A stretch of 64,000 bases of DNA from Chitinophaga sp. CB10 (GTDB lineage Bacteria; Bacteroidota; Bacteroidia; Chitinophagales; Chitinophagaceae): positions 135,024-199,023 of the forward strand of contig MLAV02000013.1 in the NCBI GenBank assembly GCA_001870995.2, read 5' to 3'. This document shows, one piece after another, positions 43,848 to 53,400 of this stretch. A program made the translations under genes and the position numbers. Each line of letters begins with the position of its first letter. Within the stretch, counting starts at the first letter, position 1. A model generated the notes under the pieces. The model worked only from the letters and a program-made list of their open reading frames with translations. It did not search any database and was not told the origin of the DNA.

Positions 43848-45469
43848 TTAAGCCTGTTGCTGGAAGGCGTACGCAATAGTTTGCGACAGGAGGTTCATAT
43901 TATCCGCCGGCAGGCATCCCCAGCCGGAAGTAGGATGGCCGAGTCGCGACTGGCAAAATAATTCCGCCACGGCAGGCGCCGCAATATGGATCAGTTCTAT
44001 GGCTTGTATCGAGAGGGCGATCGCCGTTACAGCAGCCCTGGCCTGCAAAGCGCCCGGGGGTTGGGTAAGCAGTTGTTCGGTTTTAACCAGGTGTTGATCC
44101 AGCAAAGGGCTATGCCCTTTTTCCGCCTGGAAATATTGCAACAGCGCCGTAAGCGAAGCCGGTTCCTTACGCATGGCGCGCAGCACATCCAGCGCCTGCA
44201 CATTGCCGGAGCCTTCCCAGATGGCATTCACCGGCACGTCGCGGTAGAGCCGGGGCAGGATGGATTCCTCCACGTAACCGTTGCCGCCGAGGCATTCCAT
44301 AATTTCGCCCATGGCCAGCACGGCTCTTTTTGTATTCCAGTACTTGGCAACGGGAGTGGCTATACGAACAAAGTGGGTGGACTGCTCGTCCTGCAGGGCA
44401 TGGCCAGCACCGTGGCGCCGATGGATTCCAGGGCAAGGTCCGCCAGTACATTGCGCATCAGGGGCTGGTTGATGAGCGTTTCCCCAAAGGCCTGCCGGTA
44501 GCTGCAATGATGTACCGCTTCCGCCAGGGCGCGCTGCAGGGTAGCCGCGGAGCCCACCGCGCAATCCAGCCGGGTATGCCTTACCATCTCCATAATATTT
44601 GCCACGCCTCTCCCTTCCTCTCCTACCAGCTGCGCCCAGGCGCCATGGAACTCCACTTCGCCGGAAGCGTTGGACCGGTTGCCCAGCTTGTCTTTCAACC
44701 GCTGGAAGTAAAGCTTGTTCTTAATCCCGTCCGGCGTAAACCGTGGTACGAGGAAGCAGCTTAACCCTCCGCTGGTTTGCGCCAGCACCAGGAACGCATC
44801 GCTCATGGGCGCGCTGCAAAACCATTTGCGGCCGGTCAGGTAATAAATACCGCCGCCGGCCGGCGCGGCAATAGTGGTATTGGTACGTACGTCGCTGCCG
44901 CCCTGCGGCTCCGTCATGGCCATGCCAAAGGTGAGCCCGTTTTTATCGTACCAGGGGATGGGGCGGGGATCGTATTTATCGGATAATACCAGCGGCAGCC
45001 AGGTATCGGCAATTTCGGGATTGATGCGCAGGGAAGGCACGGCGGCAAACGTCATCGTGAGCGGACAGCTGGTACCTTCGTCTATCTGCTGTTTGAGGTA
45101 GGAAAGCACGCTATGCGCCAGGTAGCCGCCGTATTTGTCCGTCGTCCACGCGATGGCATGCACACCGGCGCTGATGCTCACGTCCATCATCTCGTGGTAG
45201 GCCGGGTGAAACTCCACCAGGTCCAGCCGGTTACCGAAGCGGTCATGCGTTTTGAGGACGGGGGTATATTTATTGGCCAGGAAGCCAGCCTGCTGCATAG
45301 CGCTGCTGCCCATGGCGGCGCCAAATTTCACCGCCTGGGGATGTATCCAGTCCGCCCCATAGGCATGCGCCGCATCTTTCAGTATCCGGTTGCTGACGAA
45401 GGCGTTATAATCTTCCAGCACAGGGGGCTGGTTCTGGGAACTGTAAAAATCGAAATCCGCTTCCTGCAT
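43848..45469 (-). pseudogene. Acyl-CoA dehydrogenase (AidB-like), split by a frameshift
   Basis: The N-terminal frame (45469 down to a stop at 44360) holds FAD/substrate motifs of the AidB/acyl-CoA dehydrogenase family: FGMAMTEPQGGSDVR (about 195) and ARxT-type helices near MVRHTRLDCAVGSAA. It runs correctly to ESIGATVLAM and then turns into nonsense. The adjacent frame picks up with LQDEQSTHFVRIATPVAKYW, MECLGGNGYVEE, YRDVPVNAIWEGSGN and continues to 43848, the expected C-terminal domain. One base is missing around 44390-44402. Joined, the protein is about 540 residues, a normal AidB length. It is either a true pseudogene or a sequencing error. It follows the WYL regulator by 29 bp. Confidence 0.85.
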
Positions 45470-45498
45470 GGGGTGGTGTTTTGGTAATTAAATTTAAG

Positions 45499-46515
45499 CT
45501 ATTCTGCCGAGTAAAGTTCAGCCGCCTTCCTGATGCGGTCCCTTATCCGGTTGCGCAGTTTCAGGGGCTCCAGCACTTCCATCCCTTCCCCAAAACCCAG
45601 TATCTCCTTTTCCAGTTCAAAATTCTGCACCACGCGCAGCTCAATGACCGTTCGCCCGGCGCCGGATTCCACTACCTGCTGGCTTTTATGCAGGGGTTTG
45701 GTGAGCACATACGGGATATGCTCATTTCTAACGGCAATGCGTACACGACTCGGCCGCAAATCCATTACCGTTGCGCCGATGGTATGTTCGTAATAGGTTT
45801 CCGGCGTGTGGCCGCTGCCGTTAGGCTGGTATAATTTGTCCTTATTGAGGGTAATGCTGATAATACGATCCAGCGCCAGGGATAAGGGAGCCGCCACGCC
45901 GGTTTTAGTACCTACCACAAACCAGCGGTTCTTGAACTCCTTCAGCCACCAGCCGTGAAACTCAAGGTGGGAAGCGCTCCTGGCTTTGAACGACTGGTAT
46001 TTAATATCCAGCACTACCTGGTTGACGATCGCTTCATATATAATATCCAGGTGGTGCAGCCCTTTCAGGTACTCGTTCTTTTCAAAGTCTATAATCGTTT
46101 GCTGCCCGTGGCCGGAGGCATACACGTGCCCTTCCAGCTTTTGGACCACGCCGTTCAGGTGTTCAAAATGCGTAAAGCCTTTGAACTGCTTCAGCACTTC
46201 CACGGCCTCCGTCATGCGGCTAAGGTCCGCATCGCTGAGGGGGATATTGGTGATACTGTAATCCGGATCTTCGTAGGTATAATATTTCTTGTCCACGATG
46301 ATGATGGGGGCGTTGTATCCCAGCTTATCGCTGCGCATCATCTGTATATCCGCCTGTATCGTGCGGCGGCTGATCCCTTTTTCCATCCCTTCATAGTCGT
46401 ACAGGGTATCGGATACCTTCCCGATAAGATCAGCCAAAGTCCAGCGCCGGCGGCGGTTCCGGAGGCAGGCATCAATTGTTTTATAGCGGATCAGGGCATT
46501 CCTGTTTACAGGCAT
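45499..46515 (-). CDS. WYL-domain transcriptional regulator
   Basis: A 338-residue protein. The N-terminal winged helix (about 5-75, with RRRRWTLADLIGKVSD and ISRRTIQADIQMM) is followed by a WYL domain (about 145-225; here QSFKARSASHLEFHGWWLKEFKNRW, quoted in parts QSFKAR and WWLKEFKNRW) and a WCX C-terminal domain (about 245-330). WYL domains bind nucleic-acid ligands or nucleotides and occur often in defence and RNA-repair loci. It is divergent to the Ro60 gene (107 bp apart, with a TGCGCA direct repeat between) and upstream of the broken dehydrogenase. Control of Ro60 is the likely task. Confidence 0.88.
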   Translation of the reverse strand: MPVNRNALIRYKTIDACLRNRRRRWTLADLIGKVSDTLYDYEGMEKGISRRTIQADIQMMRSDKLGYNAPIIIVDKKYYTYEDPDYSITNIPLSDADLSRMTEAVEVLKQFKGFTHFEHLNGVVQKLEGHVYASGHGQQTIIDFEKNEYLKGLHHLDIIYEAIVNQVVLDIKYQSFKARSASHLEFHGWWLKEFKNRWFVVGTKTGVAAPLSLALDRIISITLNKDKLYQPNGSGHTPETYYEHTIGATVMDLRPSRVRIAVRNEHIPYVLTKPLHKSQQVVESGAGRTVIELRVVQNFELEKEILGFGEGMEVLEPLKLRNRIRDRIRKAAELYSAE

Positions 46516-46552
46516 TTCAAAAAAATTTCAAACAAAATAGAAAAAAATTTTT

Positions 46553-46591
46553 ACTGCGCAAAAACACTGCGCACTTACCCTTGCATCTTTG
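46553..46591. promoter_or_regulatory. Direct repeat and promoter between WYL and Ro60 genes
   Basis: ACTGCGCA occurs at 46553-46560 and 46566-46573, period 13, each containing the palindrome TGCGCA. It lies where the -33 element of the Ro60 promoter would be; CATCTTTG at 46584-46591 is the probable -7. A candidate WYL operator. Confidence 0.5.
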
Positions 46592-46622
46592 TATCGTCAA
46601 TCACACAGTAAAACAAAACGAG

Positions 46623-48146
46623 ATGAAATTCAATTTAGAGCGCAAACAGCAACCGGTTATCACCAACCACGAAGGAGCAGAAGCCTATGCCATGACGCCT
46701 GCGATGGAGCTGTACAGCACCGTAGTAACGGCTTCTTTGAGCGATCAGTTCTACGAAGGCAACGCTGAAAAACTGAATCGTATCCGTTTGCTGATGGCTA
46801 AAAATGACCCGGCGTTTATTGCGAAACTCGCAGTATATGCCCGCGAAAAAATGTACCTCCGCAGCATCCCGATGGTGCTCGCGGTGGAACTGGCCAGGCA
46901 GCATACTGGGGATGGACTGGTAGGTAAAATGGTATCCCGCGTGGTACAGCGTGCGGACGAGATCACGGAACTGTTAGCCTACTACACCCTGGCCAACAAA
47001 CGCCAGGAAACCAAGCAACTGCATAAGCTGAGCAAGCAGGTGCAGAAAGGGTTATCCGCAGCGTTCAACAAATTTGACGAATACCAGTTTGCCAAATACA
47101 ACCGTAAAGCGGCCATCACCCTGCGCGATGCCTTGTTTATCGTACACCCGAAAGCGAAAGACGAAGCGCAGCAACAGCTGTTCAACAAAATAGCGAAGCA
47201 GGAGCTGGCCGTGCCTTTTACCTGGGAAACGCAGCTTTCCGCTGCCGGCCAGTATAAATATGATTCGCCGGCAGCCAAAACCATGGCTTTCAAAACTATC
47301 TGGGAGCAGTTGATCGACAGCGGCCAGCTGGGTTATATGGCCCTGCTCCGTAACCTGCGCAATATGTTGCAGGCGGATATCAGCGCCGCGCATATCCAAA
47401 AGGTATGCGACCTGTTAGGCGATACGCAGGCGGTACAGCGCGCAAAACAGCTGCCATTCCGGTTCCTGGCCGCATACCGCGAGCTGCCGGCCCACGGGGC
47501 AACCGCAAAGCTCCGCGAGGCCCTGGAAAAAGCCGTACAGGCCAGCGTCTGTAACATGAAGGGTTTTGATGGCAACACCAAAATCGTGATTGCCTGCGAC
47601 GTGTCAGGCTCCATGCAACGGCCGGTTTCCGCCAAAAGCAAAGTGCTGGCCTATGATATAGGACTGATGCTGGGAATGCTGTTACAGTATAAATGCGACC
47701 ACGTCATCGCCGGTATGTTTGGCAATTACTGGAAAGAGGTGGAAATGCCGGGGAAAAACGTATTAGCAAACGTGCAGGAGTTCTATAAACGCGAAGGCGA
47801 AGTGGGATACAGCACCAACGGGCATGACGTCCTGCGTAGCCTGATCAAACGGAATTACAAAGCCGATAAGGTGATGTTCTTTTCCGACCTGCAGATGTGG
47901 AATTCCAATGGTAATCCACATGCCGACTCCTTCCGCCAGGCGTGGGCAGATTACAAAACCCGGGTGGCGCCCGCAGCAAAACTTTACCTCTTCGACCTGA
48001 TGGGGTACGGCCAGGCGCCCCTCGACATCCTGGAAAACGATGTATATCTCATTGCGGGGTGGAGCGATAAAGTATTTGACGTGCTGGAAGCCCTTGAAAA
48101 AGGACAGGATGCATTGAGTAAGATAGAGGAAGTGGTTTTGTCGTAG
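46623..48146 (+). CDS. rsr: Ro60/Rsr homologue (TROVE and vWA domains)
   Basis: Start at ATG 46623 (MKFNLERKQQPVIT), 507 residues; the longer upstream frame crosses the promoter. Residues about 20-340 form the HEAT-like TROVE ring (for example AKLAVYAREKMYLRSIPMVL and LGYMALLRNLRNML), which binds misfolded RNA ends in its hole and Y RNA on its surface. A vWA domain follows (about 355-500) with an intact MIDAS, DVSGSMQ. Ro60 works in RNA quality control and survival of stress; bacterial Rsr docks on PNPase or other effectors through a Y RNA. A Y-RNA-like structure lies 27 bp behind the stop codon, on the same strand. Confidence 0.93.
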   Translation: MKFNLERKQQPVITNHEGAEAYAMTPAMELYSTVVTASLSDQFYEGNAEKLNRIRLLMAKNDPAFIAKLAVYAREKMYLRSIPMVLAVELARQHTGDGLVGKMVSRVVQRADEITELLAYYTLANKRQETKQLHKLSKQVQKGLSAAFNKFDEYQFAKYNRKAAITLRDALFIVHPKAKDEAQQQLFNKIAKQELAVPFTWETQLSAAGQYKYDSPAAKTMAFKTIWEQLIDSGQLGYMALLRNLRNMLQADISAAHIQKVCDLLGDTQAVQRAKQLPFRFLAAYRELPAHGATAKLREALEKAVQASVCNMKGFDGNTKIVIACDVSGSMQRPVSAKSKVLAYDIGLMLGMLLQYKCDHVIAGMFGNYWKEVEMPGKNVLANVQEFYKREGEVGYSTNGHDVLRSLIKRNYKADKVMFFSDLQMWNSNGNPHADSFRQAWADYKTRVAPAAKLYLFDLMGYGQAPLDILENDVYLIAGWSDKVFDVLEALEKGQDALSKIEEVVLS

Positions 48147-48172
48147 TCCGGTTTGTTAATTCTAATAATATG

Positions 48173-48320
48173 AATCACCGCAGGTGCCGTAGTTACGGGA
48201 TACTTCGACTGGAACCCGGAGGTAGCAGGTGCAACTCCTGCCCGCGAGCAATCGCAGGAAGCTCAACGAGTAGAGCACCGGAAATAGAAACCTGTAGCGA
48301 ATTTTTGCCCAATGGTGATT
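48173..48320 (+). ncRNA. Y RNA with permuted tRNA mimic (YrlA-like)
   Basis: The ends pair: AATCACC (48173-48179) with GGTGATT (48314-48320), and GCAGGT (48180-48185) with ACCTGT (48290-48295), leaving an 18-nt bulge on the 3' side. This is a Y-RNA-type Ro-binding stem. Inside lies a tRNA opened at the anticodon: stem CCGG (48216-48219), variable loop AGGTA, T-arm GCAGG-TGCAACT-CCTGC (48225-48241), an acceptor-like stem closed by a GCAA tetraloop (48242-48258), linker AA, D-arm GCTC-AACGAGTA-GAGC (48261-48276), A, and CCGG (48278-48281). An extra hairpin, CCGT-AGTT-ACGG, lies at 48187-48198. This order is what the YrlA family of bacterial Y RNAs shows. Position directly after Ro60 strongly supports the call; expression is not proven. 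Confidence 0.82.
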
Positions 48321-48333
48321 TTTTACAGCCTTA

Positions 48334-48410
48334 AAGGAAGGTGTCGTTTTAATGGGTTACTTCTTTGTTAGAAACTTCCACCCATTATAGTTATTACCCT
48401 TCCTTTTTTT
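48334..48410 (+). terminator. Terminator of the Ro60/Y-RNA transcript
   Basis: Nested arms GGAAGG (48336-48341)/CCTTCC (48398-48403) and ATGGGT (48352-48357)/ACCCAT (48380-48385) are followed by seven T. The long hairpin fits a terminator; it could also be part of a processed RNA. Confidence 0.65.
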
Positions 48411-48509
48411 CTTTTTTGCGCAATCTACTATTAGATTTAATCAATACACTATCAGGTTGATAGCTAAGTTTTTATTTACTTTGGAAACAATCACCCAGCA
48501 ACCAAGCTA

Positions 48510-49094
48510 TTGACCAACGCAGCTGACTTCCACGATGAAACCGGCCTCCTGACCGAATTACAAGCCGGCAATCAGGCAGCATTCCAAGCGCTGTATGAAA
48601 AATACCATCATGCGCTGTACCGTAAAACATTCCAGCTGCTTCAATCCGGTTCCGAAACGGAGGACGTCATCCAGGAAGCCTTCATTACCCTCTGGGAAAA
48701 ACGTCATGAAATCGATACCGCCAGGCCTTTAGGCCCCTGGCTTTTTACCGTTACTTTCAACCGCGCCGTCAACCACCTGAAAAAACAACTCCGCGAGAAG
48801 AGCAAAGCGGCGGAGCTCCTAGCCGTTGCGGATAACGATTACCTGGAAGTGGAAAGGCAATGGCAACTGCTGGAAACGGCCGTCAGTCAACTCTCCCCGC
48901 AGAAGCGCCGGGTGTTCCAGCTTTGCAAAATGGAAGGCCGCACCTATGAAGAGGCCTCCCAACTGATGGGTATTTCACGATACACCGTCAAAGAGTACCT
49001 GGGAGAGGTAATGCATATCCTGCGGGAGTATGCCCGCAAGCATGTTAGTTACGATACTACTTTGGTAATACTGCTGGGTCTTTCCCTACTTTAA
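48510..49094 (+). CDS. ECF-type RNA polymerase sigma factor (FecI-like)
   Basis: A 194-residue protein; the start is the TTG at 48510, as no ATG or GTG lies near. Region 2 (FQALYEKYHHALYRKTFQLL, then ETEDVIQEAFITLWEKR) and region 4 (LSPQKRRVFQLCKMEGRTYEEASQLMGIS, quoted in parts LSPQKRRVFQLC and YEEASQLMGIS) are intact. The C-terminus ends in a short hydrophobic run (TTLVILLGLSLL). It is the first gene of sigma-FecR-SusC-SusD, the standard trans-envelope signalling order. It should drive the SusC/D genes when the STN domain of SusC signals through FecR. Confidence 0.9.
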   Translation: MTNAADFHDETGLLTELQAGNQAAFQALYEKYHHALYRKTFQLLQSGSETEDVIQEAFITLWEKRHEIDTARPLGPWLFTVTFNRAVNHLKKQLREKSKAAELLAVADNDYLEVERQWQLLETAVSQLSPQKRRVFQLCKMEGRTYEEASQLMGISRYTVKEYLGEVMHILREYARKHVSYDTTLVILLGLSLL

Positions 49095-49166
49095 AATTTT
49101 TTCTCTCCCCACCCCCCCTTTTTTAAAAACCCATTGTATATAATTATTAAACGCCACTAACGCATT

Positions 49167-50315
49167 TTGAAAAGCGATCAACAAAAGTTAAGAGATATCC
49201 TGTCGTCCCCGGAACGCACCCCGGAAGACGAGGCCTGGCTCCGGTCCTACCTCGCCGCCACCGATGCGGCGGAGTTGCGGGAGCTGGCCGGGGAGCTGTT
49301 TCAACGCCACCTGGAACAGCATCATCCTCTGCCACTTGCTACTTCGGAGCGTATGTGGGATAATATTAGGGAAAGAACTAATGCCGCCGCAGCCACGGCG
49401 CCCCGTATCCGGCGCATGTATTGGCTGGGGGCTGCCGCCGCAGCGCTCCTGGCGATAGCGCTCTACCCCCTCCTTACCCGCCATCAGAAAATGCCATCGC
49501 ATGTGGCGCAAGTCATACGGCCGGCAGGCAATAAAGCCGTGCTCACCCTCGCCGATGGCTCCAAAGTAACGCTCAGCGATACCGGCAGCCAGGTGATCAA
49601 AGCCGGCAACGTAGCCATAGAACAGCACGAGGGCGAGCTGCAGTACAGCAGCAAACAGGCGGCTGCCAATGCGTATAATGAGCTGGCAACGCCCCGTGGC
49701 GGCGTATTCCAGGTCGCCTTGCCGGATGGCAGCCACGTATGGCTCAATGCCGCCTCCTCCCTGAAATACCCGGTAACGTTTACGGATAAACGAACAGTGA
49801 CGCTTAACGGGCAAGCCTACTTCGAAATAGCGCCGGATGTCAAACATCCCTTCTTCGTGAAAGTAGGCGATATGGAAGTGCAGGTACTGGGCACCAGTTT
49901 CGACGTGATGGCTTATAGCGACGAACAACAGGTGCATACCACGCTGGTAAGCGGCGCCGTAAAAGTAGTACAGCACCAAAATTCCACGTTATTGCAACCG
50001 GGGCAGCAGTCCCGCCTGGACCCCGCCACCGGCAGCATCAGCGTACACAACGCCAATATAGACGAAGTCCTCGCCTGGCGCAACGGGATGTTTGAACTGG
50101 AAAATACAGACCTCCCCACGTTCCTGCGCCAACTCGCCCGCTGGTACGATATAGATATCCGTATCAACGCGCCGGCGGCAGCAGTGGCAGTGAAAAAATT
50201 CGGCGGCCAGATAGGCCGCGATGTGAACCTGCAAGATGTTATGAAAATACTGGAACTATACGATATACAATGCAAGCTGGAGAACAGAACACTCACGGTA
50301 GTCGCCGTGCATTAA
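49167..50315 (+). CDS. FecR-family anti-sigma factor
   Basis: A 382-residue protein starting at TTG 49167. The cytoplasmic N-terminal part (about 1-82, ending SERMWDNIRER) binds the sigma factor. One transmembrane helix (about 83-104, WLGAAAAALLAIALYPLL) leads to the periplasmic FecR domain (about 120-285, with ATPRGGVFQVALPDGSHVWL and YFEIAPDVKHPFFVKVG) and a C-terminal DUF4974/STN-like domain (about 300-382). It keeps the upstream ECF sigma inactive until the adjacent SusC signals substrate. Confidence 0.93.
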   Translation: MKSDQQKLRDILSSPERTPEDEAWLRSYLAATDAAELRELAGELFQRHLEQHHPLPLATSERMWDNIRERTNAAAATAPRIRRMYWLGAAAAALLAIALYPLLTRHQKMPSHVAQVIRPAGNKAVLTLADGSKVTLSDTGSQVIKAGNVAIEQHEGELQYSSKQAAANAYNELATPRGGVFQVALPDGSHVWLNAASSLKYPVTFTDKRTVTLNGQAYFEIAPDVKHPFFVKVGDMEVQVLGTSFDVMAYSDEQQVHTTLVSGAVKVVQHQNSTLLQPGQQSRLDPATGSISVHNANIDEVLAWRNGMFELENTDLPTFLRQLARWYDIDIRINAPAAAVAVKKFGGQIGRDVNLQDVMKILELYDIQCKLENRTLTVVAVH

Positions 50316-50447
50316 TGTAACAACCAAAATACGAACAACCAAAGCTATTGCTATTTAGTCGCACTGATTAAAAACGGGTCATCTATGATTATTTACTGGT
50401 ACAAAAAAACAAATCAACTATAGTCTATAACTAAATTCCACTGATGT

Positions 50448-53400
50448 ATGCATCCGAATTCCTCTAACGGGGCACCGCCTGCCGCGGCGCCCATGGCATT
50501 GCCATACCTGCGCCGGCAATCGATTTCCGGAAAGTATGGCGATAAAAACCTATCAAAAATATTCAGGATTATGCGCATTACTTCTCTCCTGCTATTCCTC
50601 GGAATGATGAACGTGTATGCTACCGGCATCGCCCAGCATATCACCATCACCGCAAAAAATGAACAGCTGAAAACGGTACTGAAAAAAATTGCCAGGCAGG
50701 CAGGCGTGTACCTGGTGTATGAAGAAAAAGAACTCAGCGCCATCGCGCCGGTCAACCTGCAGGTAAAAGACGCTTCGCTGAAACAGGCGCTGGACCTCTG
50801 CTTTAAAGATCAGCCTCTGGTGTACAATATCATCGATAAAACCGTGGTGGTGAAAAAGAAGGAGGTAATAGCTGCCCCCGGCACTCCCATGGTGGCCCCT
50901 CCACAGGAAAAATACCTCCGGATCCTGGGACGTGTTCTGGAAGCCAAAGACCCTCCCGGACCGCTCGTAGGCGCTACCATCCAGGTGAAAGGCAGTACCA
51001 AAGGCGCGCACACGGATGCGGACGGGGTATTTGAACTGCGCGTGCCTAAGGGCGCCATCCTCCTTGTATCGATGATGGGTTACAAGCCCCAGGAATACAT
51101 AGTCCACGAAGAGCAGGCGAACCTCATCTTCTCCCTGAAAGAAGATTTAAAAACTTTGGACCAGGTAGTGGTTACCGGTTTTGGTACACAGCGGATAAAA
51201 AATATAGCCAGCTCCGTGGCCACCGTGAATATGGACAATGTGAAGAACAAACCCGTAGTGCAGTTGTCCCAGGCTTTGCAGGGCGGCGCTACAGGCATAC
51301 AGGTATCGCAAACGACCGGCCTTGTCGGGGGCGACCAGGCCAATATCCGCATCCGCGGCGTGGGCACGCTGCTCAACGCTTCCCCCCTCGTACTGGTGGA
51401 CGGGGTGCCTTTCGATATGAACAACCTGGACCCGAATACCATTGAAAGCATTACTGTATTGAAAGACGCCGCCGCCGCTTCCATGTACGGCGCGCGTGCA
51501 GCCAACGGCGTTATTATCATCACCACCAAACGCGGCGTAGCCGGCGTGCCGAATATCGAGTACAACGGCTATTACGGTATTCAGCGCCCGCAGTATATGC
51601 CGGACTTCGTGGACGCCGCCACCTGGATGCGCATGAACAATGAAGCGATGAAAAATTCCGGCGGCAATCCTATTTATTCCGATTCCATCATCGCGGTAAC
51701 GCAAAGCGGTATCGACCCGGTTAAGAACCCGAATACCAACTGGCCGGACCTCGTGCTGCGCAAATCCATTCCGCTGCAACAGCATTCCATCCTGGTATCC
51801 GGCGGTAATACGGCCGCCCGCTTCTCCCTCTCCATCAACCAAACCTGGCAGCAGGGCCATGTGAAGAATTCCGATTACAGCCGCACTACCGTACGCGCCA
51901 ACACCACGGTGGACCTGATGAAGAACTTCTTCATCTACATGGACCTCTTCGCCTCCCGCAGCCAGCAAAACCAACCCTACGCAAGCAACAGGCTCACCAC
52001 GGATATCTATCGCAGGATATATACCGTACCACCAAATATCATTTCCAAATTTCCTGCAAGGGACGATAATCCCGGCTATACCTACTACGGCATCTACGGC
52101 GAAAGCTGGAACCCCGTGGCCATGCTGGAAAAAGGCGGTAAGCTGAGTAAAACACGCGACGAAGCGTTGCTTAACCTCCGCCCGCAATGGAATATCCTGC
52201 CGGGTTTAAGCCTGAAAGGCCAGGCGAGCTACCGCGTGGGTTCCGGCATCGATAAGGCCGACCAGGAATCCTATATCTTCTTTGACTATTATTCCAACCG
52301 CACCGCCGGCGTTAACTACCCTACCGTTAAAAACGCTACGCTCACCGCGAGGGAAAGCTACCTGTACTTCGGCGGCAACCTGGATTATAACCACGATTTC
52401 GGCAAACACAATGTGAACGCCATCGCCGGCTATACGCAGGAACTGCGCACGTACGACTCCTGGAAAGACGTTGCCCTGCGCTCCCTCTTCGCCAAAGTGT
52501 TCTATACCTATGACGACCGCTACCTGCTGGAAGCAGGGCTGCGCCGCGATGGCTCCTCCCTCTTCGGTGATGGTAAAAAATGGGGCATCTTCCCTTCTGT
52601 GGCAGCGGGCTGGAATATAGACAAGGAAGCCTTCTTCAACGCCAACTTCATTGACGCCTGGAAGATCCGCGGCTCCTGGGGCGTGCTGGGGAACAACAAC
52701 GTAGACCCCTACCTGTATCAATCCACCATCGATGCCGGCAACGGTACGGAAACCGTCATCGGCAATCCTAACCTGAGCTGGGAAAAAGTGAAGGAGCTGA
52801 ATATAGGAACGGACATTCACTTCAAACCCGGCATCAGCATTACTGCTGAATGGTACGATAAGCTCACAACGGATATGATCATCACGCCGCAGCCCAACTA
52901 CACTTCCGGCACCGGCATCGGCAGCGGCAACAACGGCGCGCCCATCAATGTGGGCAGTGTAAGAAACCGCGGGGAGGAAATCAAAATCTCCTACCATAAA
53001 GTACTGGGCAAGGAATTTATTTTCGATGCCGGCCTGGGCTACAGTAAAAATAAAAGCAAAATCCTCCGCCTCGTAGGCAACGGCTTACCAATTATCAGCG
53101 GCAATACCATCATGTACGAAGGCGGCTCCCTGAAAGAGTTCTACGGCTATGCCACACAGGGCTTGCTGCAACAGGCGGATATTGATAATCCCAAAATCAT
53201 GAAGCTGATCGGGCAGGCTGCGGGCGATGTGCATTTCCTGAATACAAACGGGGATACCATCATCAACAACCTGGACCGCGTACCGCTGGGTAATACAGAG
53301 CCAACGGATGTCTTCTTCTTCAACCTGGACCTGAGCTATAAAGGTTTTGACTTCAGGACTTTACTGTCCGGCGAGTCCGGCGCCGCCCTGTTCTACTCCG

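Noticed and set aside
43848..44564. C-terminal acyl-CoA dehydrogenase frame as a separate gene
   Set aside because: Its first 57 codons are out-of-frame sequence of the upstream half; the true product is one frameshifted gene.
48220..48281. Degenerate tRNA gene behind Ro60
   Set aside because: The T-arm precedes the D-arm and the acceptor-like stem is closed by a GNRA tetraloop. This permuted order together with the pairing outer stem fits a Y RNA, not a decayed tRNA.
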